From the NCBI GenBank assembly GCA_964396385.1, contig CAYNFH010000102.1:1-21842 (forward strand): a stretch of DNA of 21,842 bases, in the 5' to 3' direction. Source of the DNA: CAYNFH01 sp964396385. GTDB lineage: Bacteria; Armatimonadota; Chthonomonadetes; Chthonomonadales; CAJBBX01. A model generated the notes under the pieces. It did not search any database, was not told the DNA's origin, and worked only from the letters and a program-made list of their open reading frames with translations. A program made the translations under genes and the position numbers. Positions 1-6,346 of this stretch are shown here, in pieces; position 1 is the stretch's first letter, and each line of letters begins with the position of its first letter.

Positions 1-2
1 CG

Positions 3-722
3 ACTCAGGGATCCGGAGTTTCCCCTTCTCCCCTTCTCCCCTTCTCCCCTTCTGATGCCCTGCAGGCCACCATGCCTTCCTCCGGGCCTATCTGGCTCGT
101 GAAGCAGGACGAGAGATGGGTGCAGTCGCTGACGCCAGCCGCGTCGCTCAAAGGGCCGGCCCGGTACGGGCCGTTCAAGCAGGCGTTCGGCAGCCGGATG
201 GTATTCGTCTACGGCACGCGCGGCACCGCGGAAGAGAACGCGTGGGCGCTGAGTAAGGCGCGGTACGACGCGGAGACCTTCTGGGTGCGCGGCAACGGCT
301 CCGTGGACGTGCTGCCGGACACCGCCTTCCACCCTACGGAAGACCAGGACCGGAGCGTCATCCTGTACGGCAACGCGGACACCAACGGCGCGTGGAAGCC
401 GCTCCTGAGCGGCAGCCCGGTCCAGACAACGCGCGACCACGTGGTGATCGGTGGGAGACCGCTGCTCGGATCGGACCTGGCCTGCCTGTTCCTGCGGCCC
501 CGGCCGGGCAGCGACCACGCGCTGGTGGGCGTCGTGTCCGGCACCGGGTTGCCGGGGATGCGCCTCACGGACCGTCTCCCCTACTTCCTGAGCGGCGTAG
601 GATACCCAGACTGCACGGTGATAGGCACGGACGCGCTCACCCAGGGCATCGCGGGCATCCGCGCCACCGGCTTCTTCGGCGTCGACTGGAGCGTAGAGAC
701 CGGCGAGTGGGGGTGGAGGTAA
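3..722 (+). CDS. C-terminal part of a predicted alpha/beta-hydrolase-like protein (5' partial)
   Basis: The reading frame is open from the first bases, so the gene probably begins before the window; the ATG at 72 is an internal Met with no Shine-Dalgarno sequence. Visible features are a FVYGTRGTAEENAWAL segment, a KARYDAETFWVRGNGSVDV segment, VILYGNADTN, and LACLFLRPRPGSDHALVGVV near the end. From memory this pattern matches the C-terminal region of long prolyl-oligopeptidase or esterase-like proteins of Planctomycetes and relatives; I cannot verify this. The catalytic core would lie upstream, so no active site can be assigned. Residues encoded by 21-52 come from an octamer tandem array giving a Ser/Pro/Leu-rich loop. 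The stop at 720-722 lies 3 bp from the end of the convergent adaptor gene. The assignment as real coding sequence is firm, the function is tentative. Confidence 0.6.
   Translation, partial: TQGSGVSPSPLLPFSPSDALQATMPSSGPIWLVKQDERWVQSLTPAASLKGPARYGPFKQAFGSRMVFVYGTRGTAEENAWALSKARYDAETFWVRGNGSVDVLPDTAFHPTEDQDRSVILYGNADTNGAWKPLLSGSPVQTTRDHVVIGGRPLLGSDLACLFLRPRPGSDHALVGVVSGTGLPGMRLTDRLPYFLSGVGYPDCTVIGTDALTQGIAGIRATGFFGVDWSVETGEWGWR
21..52. repeat. Octamer tandem array, TCCCCTTC x4
   Basis: Four perfect copies of TCCCCTTC lie end to end, inside an open frame that continues into the downstream hydrolase-like gene. The unit length is not a multiple of three, so a gain or loss of one unit would shift the frame. 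It is one of about a dozen 7-8 bp period arrays in the window. Confidence 0.85.
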
Positions 723-725
723 TCC

Positions 726-2363
726 CTAGCGAAGTACTACGGTCGCATTGACGGACAGGCCGGCGCGCAGCCGGTCCAGGTCCGGCTGGTCAGGGTCGAA
801 GACGATCTTGACGGCCACGCGCTGCACCACCTTGGTGAAGTTGCCGGTGGCGTTGTCCGGCGGCAGCAGCGAGAAGGTTGCGCCGGTGCCGGGCGCGATG
901 GAGTCTACGTGCCCCTTGAAGACTCGGCCCGGGAACGTATCCACCTGGATCTCCGCCCGCTGACCCGGATGGACGTCCCGGATCTGCGTCTCCTTGAAGT
1001 TCGCCTCCACCCATACTTCGCTGTTCGGCACGATGGACATCAGCGTCTGTCCTACGGCCACCTGCTGCCCCTGCTCCACCGTCTTCTTGCTCACTCGGCC
1101 CGCCACCGGGGCATAGATTCGGGTGCGGCGCAGGGCGATGAGGGCGGTGTCCAGCGCCGCTTGCGCCTGGAGGATTCTGGCCTGCGCCGTGTTTTGGCTC
1201 GCCTGGCTCACGTTCACCTGGGTCGGGGCGGTCCGCGCCTGATTGAGCTGTCCCAGCGCCTGTTCCCGCTTAGCGCGGGCTTGCGCCACCCCCTGCCGGG
1301 TCGCAAGCACCTGCGCCTGACTACTGCGGATAGTGGCCTCCGACGCTCGGGCGGCATCCTGGGCGGCTGCGAGCTGCGCGCGTGTCTGCGCGATAGCGGC
1401 GTCCGACCACTGCACCTGCTGCTGGGCGGAGGTCAGGTCCGCCTGCCGCGCCGTAATGGTCTCCTGGGCCTGGGCCACCTGCTGCTGGGCTGTTTCCACC
1501 TGGGCCTGCGCCGCTGTCGCCGCCGCCGTTGCCACGTCGAGCTGCTGCGCGCTCACGGCCTCCTGCTTGAACAGCGCGGCGTAGCGCGCCTGGTCCCGGT
1601 TCGCCTTCTCCGCGTTGGCTTGGGCCGCAGTCACCCCGGCCTGGGCGGCGCGCAGCGCGGCTCGCGCCGTGGCTACCTGCGCCCGCGCGCTGGTGACCGC
1701 CTCCACCGCCCGCTGCCGCGCCGCGATAGCGGCCGTCACGGCGGCCTGCGCCGTCTGTACGTTGGCCCTGGCGCCCTGCGCCGCGGCGCGGGAGTTCGCC
1801 ACCCCGGCCTCTGCACGCGCCACATCCGCCTCCGCTCCGGCAATGCCGCTCTGGGCCTGCGCCACGCCGCCCTGCGCCTGCTCGATCTGGGCCGTGCCGG
1901 TCTGCCGGGTCAAACTCACGCTGGTGCCGGCGCCGCGCGCCGTCGCTTCGGCAACCGCCCGGTTGGCCCGCGCCTGCTCGACGTCGGCCCGGTAAGTGGA
2001 GTCATCCAGCACCACCAGGAGCTGCCCTACCTTTACGAGCTGGTTCTCGCTCACGAGCACGCGCTGTACCTGGCCGGCCACCTGGGGCGTGATGGGCACT
2101 ACGTCCGAGGTGAGGTAGGCGTCATCCGTGGAGGTGTGGGTCTGGGAGTACCGGTAGGCCCGCAGGCCGTACGAGACTCCGACCGCCAGCATGATGAGCG
2201 TGATGATAAAGATGAGCGGCTTCAGCCACGGCCGTGCCTTCTTCGGCGCCGCCGGGGTGGCCGGCTCGTCCGTCGGCGGCCCGCCGTTGGACGACGGAGC
2301 GAGGCCGTCCTGCGGCGGCCCTGCCGGCACCCTCTTCTCTACTGTCTGCGGCCCGTCGGCCAT
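726..2363 (-). CDS. HlyD/EmrA-family membrane fusion protein with an extended coiled coil
   Basis: This is a periplasmic adaptor that would link an inner-membrane drug exporter to an outer-membrane channel. A Pro-rich cytoplasmic N-terminus is followed by one membrane segment (about residues 47-68) and the first lipoyl half (DDAYLTSDVVPITPQVAGQV). An Ala/Gln-rich alpha-helical hairpin runs from about 120 to 405. The second lipoyl half (YAPVAGRVSKKTVEQGQQV) and the beta-barrel end with the EmrA-like stretch GATFSLLPPDNATGNFTKVV come last. The length is 545 residues, against about 390 for EmrA of E. coli; the excess is almost all coiled coil. The start is supported by AGGAG six bases upstream of ATG. 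No EmrB-type MFS transporter or TolC gene is next to it: the next gene on its downstream side faces the other way. The family is certain, the substrate unknown. Confidence 0.93.
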   Translation of the reverse strand: MADGPQTVEKRVPAGPPQDGLAPSSNGGPPTDEPATPAAPKKARPWLKPLIFIITLIMLAVGVSYGLRAYRYSQTHTSTDDAYLTSDVVPITPQVAGQVQRVLVSENQLVKVGQLLVVLDDSTYRADVEQARANRAVAEATARGAGTSVSLTRQTGTAQIEQAQGGVAQAQSGIAGAEADVARAEAGVANSRAAAQGARANVQTAQAAVTAAIAARQRAVEAVTSARAQVATARAALRAAQAGVTAAQANAEKANRDQARYAALFKQEAVSAQQLDVATAAATAAQAQVETAQQQVAQAQETITARQADLTSAQQQVQWSDAAIAQTRAQLAAAQDAARASEATIRSSQAQVLATRQGVAQARAKREQALGQLNQARTAPTQVNVSQASQNTAQARILQAQAALDTALIALRRTRIYAPVAGRVSKKTVEQGQQVAVGQTLMSIVPNSEVWVEANFKETQIRDVHPGQRAEIQVDTFPGRVFKGHVDSIAPGTGATFSLLPPDNATGNFTKVVQRVAVKIVFDPDQPDLDRLRAGLSVNATVVLR

Positions 2364-2376
2364 TAAGAACTCCTGC

Positions 2377-2397
2377 TTATTAAACGTTCACTCAATA
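2377..2397. promoter_or_regulatory. Possible TetR-type operator upstream of the efflux adaptor
   Basis: The segment TTATTAAACGTTCACTCAAT is centred on AACGTT and is imperfectly palindromic (7 of 12 positions per arm). AACGTT-centred dyads of this kind are common operators of TetR/AcrR repressors of efflux genes. It lies 14-34 bp upstream of the adaptor start codon, in its leader. No regulator gene is nearby, so this is only a suggestion. Confidence 0.3.
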
Positions 2398-2452
2398 GCT
2401 CATTCTACCCTGGCAATAACGTACGTCGCCGGAGATTGCGCTGTTCCCATTA

Positions 2453-2481
2453 TAGACAGCATGGCCGGCGCCTGTTATAGT
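2453..2481 (+). promoter_or_regulatory. Sigma-70 type promoter, nearly leaderless
   Basis: TAGACA (2453-2458) and TATAGT (2476-2481) are separated by exactly 17 bp; each matches the consensus at five of six positions. Transcription would start near 2488, and the first ATG is at 2490, so the message would have little or no 5' leader. No Shine-Dalgarno sequence precedes that ATG, which fits leaderless translation. Confidence 0.6.
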
Positions 2482-2489
2482 GGCCCGAC

Positions 2490-2954
2490 ATGGTTAAGCG
2501 CGTAACCAGCCGGCCCATACTCCGGACATCGGTGACCATGCGGGACGTCGCGGACGCGGTGGGCGTCTCTCCCGCCACTGTCTCCTACGTGTTGAACGGG
2601 AAGCGGAGCGATCCGGTTGGAGAGTCTTCGAACGACGACTATCCTAATCCACCAACGCCTCCGGGTAATTGGGCTGATGGCAACAGCAACGGGGTGCTCA
2701 AGCCGGGACAGTACACGCCCGCTCTCGCGGCTCTCGTCGCGCCCGCCTCGACGATCTGGTTCTACGACTCGAACGCGTCCATCTTTCAGGATGCCCTTAA
2801 TAAATGGTCCGACCTCGATGCCGACGCGGTTTCGTGGCCAGCCGGGGCTAACAGTGTCGAGATTGACGGCATCGAGACCATCGCGCAACTGTTCCTGGAC
2901 GGCGGCGGGCGAGCGGATAAGGTACACTCATTTACCCGTTTACCCAATTACTCC
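2490..2954 (+). pseudogene. LacI-type HTH remnant joined to a pseudopilin-like fragment
   Basis: This is the first 155 codons of an open frame that runs on into the methyltransferase. Residues 17-39 form a complete LacI-family DNA-binding helix-turn-helix (MRDVADAVGVSPATVSYVLN followed by GKR). The hinge helix and sugar-binding domain that normally follow are absent. From about 2607 the sequence is unlike LacI. It carries SNDDYPNPP, ADGNSN and IWFYDSNASIFQ and ends DGGGRADKVHSF, which resembles the C-terminal region of DUF1559 pseudopilins just before their DGH motif; that likeness is from memory and uncertain. Third codon positions in 2613-2700 hold more A and T than in the neighbours. I read it as two gene scraps brought together in frame. 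A functional HTH-methyltransferase fusion is less likely but possible, because promoter and frame are both intact. Confidence 0.5.
2930..2953. repeat. Degenerate octamer array at a gene junction
   Basis: ATTTACCC, GTTTACCC and AATTACTC follow each other and end one base before the likely methyltransferase ATG (2955). The array marks the border between the pseudopilin-like scrap and the methyltransferase. Confidence 0.65.
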
Positions 2955-4241
2955 ATGCTCACCCCGCCCCTCATCGCCGCGCTCCGCTCTTCTGCCGGAG
3001 AGGAGCTGCTGCGGGAGGCGGCGGCTCTGCCCCCAGATACCCTCACCCGCCTGACCCTGCTGCGCAAGCGGCATCCTCCTGCGCTGGCCGCGGCGGCCGT
3101 GGAGCTGCTGGCGCTGCGCGCCCGCGCCACGGCCAAGTTCTCTCGAGCGGACCGGATGTTCTTCACGCCGGAGGGGTTCGAGCAGTCCTCCGGGGAGACC
3201 ATCGCTGCCTGGCGCGCCGGGCGCTTTCCGGACGGCGCGGCAGTCCTGGACCTCTGCTGCGGCATCGGCGGCGATACAGCGCAGCTCGGAGGGCGCGGGC
3301 GCGTACTGGCGTTTGACATGAGCCCGGCCGCCGCGGCGTGCGCCGCCGCCAACGCGGAGGTGTACGGTGTGGGAGACTCCGTCCACGTCGCCTGCGCGGA
3401 CGCAACGCGGCTGCGGCTGTGGGGGCTGAAGGACGGAGGACGGGGGACGGAGGACGGACGGATATTGGAACCGGACGGGCCGGGACGGCGCCCGGCCCCT
3501 ACAGCCGGATCGAGGCATGTGCTGGCTGCCGCCCACCGCCTGCCGCCTGCCGCCTTCCTCGACCCGTCCCGCCGCGTGGGTGGCCGGCGCGTAAACGACC
3601 CCCGGGAGTACCAGCCCCCGCTCTCTTTTGTGGAATCGGTCCGGCAGGCCGTTCCGGACCTGGCGGTCAAGCTCTCCCCCGCCCTGGAGGACCCCGTGCT
3701 GGAGTCGCTCGGCGGACGGCTGGAATTCGTGTCGGACCGCGGCGAGTGCAAAGAGGCGCTGGTCTGGTTCGGCGCGATCGGACCGGGTGGCGCCCGCTCC
3801 GCCACCCTCCTTCCCGCCGGCGTCTCCCTCTGTGCGGATCCGGCCGCTCCCCCGCCATCCCTTTCAGAGCCGCGCGGCTGGCTGTTTGAGCCGGACGCGG
3901 CCGTAGTACGCGCGCACCTCATTGCGGAGGTCGCGGAGCGTGTTGCCGGGGCGCAGATCGATCCCCAGATCGCGTATCTCACCACGGACACGCCCCCGGC
4001 TTCCCTGTTCGGCACGGGTTATCGCATCCTGGAGTGGCTGCCGTTCAACCTGCGCCGGCTGCAGGAGCGGGTGCGGGCGCTGGGCGGCCGGGTCGCGGCG
4101 GTGAAGCGCCGGGGCGTGCCCATGGAGCCGGAGGAGATTACTCGCCGCCTCACGGGATCCGGTGAGCTTCCGCTCGTCATTATCCTCACCCGCGTCGTGG
4201 ACCGCCCTGTTGCGCTAATATGTACATATGCCGATCTTTGA
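2955..4241 (+). CDS. Class I SAM-dependent methyltransferase with THUMP-like C-terminal domain
   Basis: The protein is a predicted SAM-dependent methyltransferase, probably RNA-directed; the substrate is not known for the family. An N-terminal helical part is followed by the FSRADRMFFTPEGFEQ segment, the SAM-binding motif VLDLCCGIGGDTAQL and LAFDMSPAAAACAAANAE. FLDPSRRVGGRRV (the aspartate-proline motif) comes next, and then the THUMP-like tail with GWLFEPDAAVVRAHL and LEWLPFNLRRL. About 40 residues between DATRLRLWGL and AAFLDPSRR are extra for the family; the DNA encoding them holds two heptamer arrays and a palindromic repeat. I chose ATG 2955 because family homology begins there, although it has no good Shine-Dalgarno sequence. 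The frame is open back to 2490, so a 583-residue product is formally possible. The 3' end overlaps the next gene by 14 bp. Confidence 0.82.
   Translation: MLTPPLIAALRSSAGEELLREAAALPPDTLTRLTLLRKRHPPALAAAAVELLALRARATAKFSRADRMFFTPEGFEQSSGETIAAWRAGRFPDGAAVLDLCCGIGGDTAQLGGRGRVLAFDMSPAAAACAAANAEVYGVGDSVHVACADATRLRLWGLKDGGRGTEDGRILEPDGPGRRPAPTAGSRHVLAAAHRLPPAAFLDPSRRVGGRRVNDPREYQPPLSFVESVRQAVPDLAVKLSPALEDPVLESLGGRLEFVSDRGECKEALVWFGAIGPGGARSATLLPAGVSLCADPAAPPPSLSEPRGWLFEPDAAVVRAHLIAEVAERVAGAQIDPQIAYLTTDTPPASLFGTGYRILEWLPFNLRRLQERVRALGGRVAAVKRRGVPMEPEEITRRLTGSGELPLVIILTRVVDRPVALICTYADL
3430..3457. repeat. Heptamer array NNGACGG x4 inside the methyltransferase gene
   Basis: AGGACGG, AGGACGG, GGGACGG and AGGACGG follow each other, then a further ACGG. 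It encodes part of the non-conserved insert (KDGGRGTEDGR). The unit is the same as in the intergenic array at 19957. Confidence 0.8.
3476..3504. repeat. Palindromic element copy inside the methyltransferase gene
   Basis: GGGCCGGG (3477-3484), loop ACGGCG and CCCGGCCC (3491-3498) form a perfect 8-bp stem, followed by CTACAG. The 29-bp unit matches 27 of 29 bases of the intergenic copy at 7816-7844. Confidence 0.8.
3526..3553. repeat. Heptamer array CTGCCGC x4 inside the methyltransferase gene
   Basis: CTGCCGC, CCACCGC, CTGCCGC and CTGCCGC lie end to end. It encodes the Ala/Pro-rich end of the insert (AAAHRLPPA) just before the FLDPSRR motif. Confidence 0.75.
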
Positions 4242-4578
4242 GTACAAGTGTGACGCGTGCGGGCGGCGATTTAGCGCCTTAGTGGGCGTGGTGGCGAATG
4301 CCAGGCCGCCGGAGTGCCCCCGGTGCGGCGGGACTGCCCTCACCAAGCAGGTCTCCCGGTTCGCCCGCCTCCGCTCCGAAGACGAGACGCTGGACAGCCT
4401 GGCCGACGAAAACACCTTCGGCGACATCGAGAACGACCCGCGCGCCATGCGCAAGTGGGTGCGCGAGATGGGCAAGGCCATGGACGAAGACCTGGACGAG
4501 GACTTTGAGGCGGCCATGGAGGAGGAGATGGCTGGCGGAGGAGAAGGGGACGGAGCAGCGGACGATAACGTCTATTGA
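4228..4578 (+). CDS. FmdB-type zinc ribbon protein
   Basis: This is a 116-residue protein of the FmdB/CxxC_CxxC_SSSS family, whose molecular role is poorly defined. It starts MPIFEYKCDACGRRFSALV and holds two CxxC pairs (CDAC at residues 8-11, CPRC at about 30-33) that should bind one zinc. After the ribbon comes an acidic helical tail with FGDIENDPRAMRKWVREMGK and a run of Asp/Glu. The start overlaps the end of the methyltransferase gene by 14 bp, which suggests coupled translation; there is no separate Shine-Dalgarno sequence. The acidic tail makes it longer than the minimal members of about 70-80 residues. Confidence 0.88.
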   Translation: MPIFEYKCDACGRRFSALVGVVANARPPECPRCGGTALTKQVSRFARLRSEDETLDSLADENTFGDIENDPRAMRKWVREMGKAMDEDLDEDFEAAMEEEMAGGGEGDGAADDNVY

Positions 4579-4897
4579 TGTAGGGGTGGTCCTGTGTGGC
4601 CGCCCGCAACTGCCCGGACGATGCGGTTGCGTATGCCCGTTAAGGTACAATTACTGCTAGAATCCGCATTTCAATCCCACTTCTTACAGACAGCAATCCA
4701 CACAAACAGTCACACCGGCCCCTGGCAGACGTTCTTGATCCTGGTAGATCACAGGACGTGAAGCAGTTATAGCCAGTTGGAATGGCACCGGATTCCGGCC
4801 TACTGACTACTGGCTACTGACTACTTACCCAGGGCCGCAATCCCGCTCCGGACGGCGGGCGCCATCAGACGACCTGATCGACCGGAGGAGGGTTTGC
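4579..4897. other. Intergenic region, 319 bp, with two repeat elements
   Basis: No gene is visible on either strand. Directly after the FmdB stop codon stands a hairpin element (4579-4605) that begins TGTAGGGG, with GGGTGGTC able to pair, with two G-U pairs, to GGCCGCCC. The same element type is found at 14721. A heptamer array lies at 4801-4828. The deacetylase ribosome-binding site GGAGGAGGG is at 4884-4892. I could not find a convincing promoter. Confidence 0.6.
4801..4828. repeat. Heptamer array TACTGAC x4
   Basis: TACTGAC, TACTGGC, TACTGAC and TACTTAC lie end to end between the FmdB and deacetylase genes. Heptamers of this sequence type recall cyanobacterial STRR arrays. Confidence 0.85.
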
Positions 4898-5719
4898 ATG
4901 CCGAAAACCGCAGTACTTGGACTATCCTCTCTTCTGCTCGCCTGTGGGGTGACCGCGCTGGCGAGCCTGACTCCTCGCGAGATGAAATCCTGCCAGGCGC
5001 AGGCGCAAGCGGAACAGCTCCTGGAGCGGGGCATCTCCGTCGCCCGGCTGGTTCGAGGGAACCCTGCCCGCAAGGAGATCGCTCTCACCTTTGACGACGG
5101 TCCCCACGGCTACCGCACGGAGCAGCTCCTGGACCTGCTCAAACGGGAGAACGTTAAGGCCACCTTCTTCGTGGTCGGCAAGATGGTAGACAAGTACCCG
5201 GACCTGGTCCGCAGGGCCGCCGCGGAGGGCCATGAGATAGGCAATCACACCTATGACCACCTCCGCCTGCCGGGCCTCCCGCCGGCCCTGGTGGAGGCGG
5301 AGCTGCGTGAAGGCGATGCCGCCATCACTCGCGCCATCGGATCCTCGGTGCGCCTCTACCGCCCGCCGGGAGGGGAGTACGATCAGCAGGTGGTAGAAGC
5401 CGCCGGGCGGCTGGGCGACGTAATGGTGCTCTGGACCGATGATCCCGGCGACTTCACGCAGCCGGGCGCCATTGTCATCGAGCAGCGAGCGCTGCGCAGC
5501 ATCGAGCCGGGGGCTATCCTGCTGCTCCACGACGGGATCGCGCAGACCCTCCAGATCCTGCCAGATCTGATCCATAACCTGCGGCAGCAGGGGTATCGCT
5601 TCGTCACCGTCTCCGGGATGGCTCGCCAGCCGGGCGCCATCACTACCGGTGGCCCGCACGTGCCGCGCAAGACCGAGGAAGAAGCGTACCGGCCGGTGGG
5701 AGTACCCGTGCCCCGGTAA
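4898..5719 (+). CDS. Secreted polysaccharide deacetylase (NodB homology domain)
   Basis: This is a carbohydrate esterase family 4 enzyme predicted to remove N-acetyl groups from a cell-wall or exopolysaccharide amino sugar outside the cytoplasm. An N-terminal hydrophobic segment (about residues 4-23, LGLSSLLLACGVTALASL) acts as signal peptide or anchor. All five NodB motifs are present: TFDDG (64-68; D66 as base, D67 for metal), HTYDH (H117 and H121 for metal), RPPGG (155-159), the WTDDPGD segment, and LLHDG with H211. The Shine-Dalgarno sequence GGAGGAGGG is strong and well spaced. The FKBP gene follows after 27 bp and may share its transcript. The substrate (peptidoglycan, chitin-like or exopolysaccharide) cannot be decided. 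Confidence 0.93.
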   Translation: MPKTAVLGLSSLLLACGVTALASLTPREMKSCQAQAQAEQLLERGISVARLVRGNPARKEIALTFDDGPHGYRTEQLLDLLKRENVKATFFVVGKMVDKYPDLVRRAAAEGHEIGNHTYDHLRLPGLPPALVEAELREGDAAITRAIGSSVRLYRPPGGEYDQQVVEAAGRLGDVMVLWTDDPGDFTQPGAIVIEQRALRSIEPGAILLLHDGIAQTLQILPDLIHNLRQQGYRFVTVSGMARQPGAITTGGPHVPRKTEEEAYRPVGVPVPR

Positions 5720-5746
5720 TTCGGTGTTCAGAAAGGAACTGACTCT

Positions 5747-6214
5747 ATGAAACTACACGCACTTGCAGCCGCGGCGGTGCTAGGGACGGCGCTGGCCGCC
5801 CCGTCACTGGCGGCACCACAGGGAAGGAGAAAGCCGGCTCCCAAAAAGCCGGCCGCGTCGCACGGGAAGACTGTGACCACCAAGTCCGGCCTCAAGTACC
5901 AGGACCTCGTGGTCGGTAAGGGTCCGAGCCCCAAGCCGGGCCAGCTCGTCTCGGTCAACTACACCGGCTGGCTCACCAACGGCACCAAGTTTGATTCCAA
6001 CAAGGACCACGGCGGACAGCCGTTCCAGTTCCCGATCGGTCAGGGCCACGTGATCAAGGGCTGGGACGAGGGCGTCATGACCATGAAGGTGGGCGGCAAG
6101 CGCAGGCTCACCATCCCGCCGAACCTGGGCTACGGCGCCGCCGGCACCCCGGGCGGTCCCATCCCGCCCAACGCCACCCTTATCTTTGAGGTGGAGCTGC
6201 TGAAAGTACAGTGA
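5747..6214 (+). CDS. Secreted FKBP-type peptidyl-prolyl isomerase
   Basis: The enzyme speeds cis-trans isomerisation of proline bonds in exported proteins. A signal peptide (residues 1 to about 23, cleavage likely after SLAAP or nearby) is followed by a basic Lys/Pro linker. A single FKBP domain (about 45-155) carries the core VSVNYTGWLTNGTKFDSN, the FPIGQGHVIKGWDEGVMTMK loop and LGYGAAGTPGGPIPPNATL. The usual hydrophobic pocket residues (Y, F, D, V, I, W, Y, F) are present. AAGGA lies about 10 bases before the ATG. The TGA stop is also the first three bases of an octamer repeat array. It lies 27 bp behind the deacetylase, so both may be one cell-envelope operon. Confidence 0.93.
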   Translation: MKLHALAAAAVLGTALAAPSLAAPQGRRKPAPKKPAASHGKTVTTKSGLKYQDLVVGKGPSPKPGQLVSVNYTGWLTNGTKFDSNKDHGGQPFQFPIGQGHVIKGWDEGVMTMKVGGKRRLTIPPNLGYGAAGTPGGPIPPNATLIFEVELLKVQ

Positions 6215-6346
6215 AGGGGTGAAAGGGTGAGGGGGTGAAGGGGTGATGCGCGGGCGCTGCCACGGAATCGCTCTGAACTCACGGTTCTCGTAGAGCCGAA
6301 GAGTCCGCTTTGCAGGTTCCGGTCACCCCCTCACTCCCTCACCCCT
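6212..6346. repeat. Inverted pair of octamer arrays between convergent genes
   Basis: Four units of the TGAAGGGG type (6212-6243) face three units of the TCACCCCC type (6323-6346) across about 80 bp. Over 28 bp the two arms are complementary at 24 positions. The TGA stop of the FKBP gene is the first unit of the left arm, and the TGA stop of mazG is in the last unit of the right arm. The transcript from either side could fold into a long hairpin, possibly a bidirectional 3'-end structure. Confidence 0.75.

Noticed and set aside
909..2366. A 485-codon plus-strand frame opposite the efflux adaptor gene
   Set aside because: It is the antisense of a clear HlyD/EmrA gene; its product is Arg/Leu/Gly-rich low-complexity sequence without a family, as expected from GC-rich opposite-strand frames.
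4668..4690. CATTTCAATCCCACTTC, which recalls the start of some CRISPR repeats
   Set aside because: Only one copy is present; no spaced repeats follow and no cas gene is nearby.
4579..4897. A small RNA or tRNA gene in the gap before the deacetylase gene
   Set aside because: No cloverleaf, TψC-type motif or convincing promoter is present; the structured parts are dispersed repeat elements.
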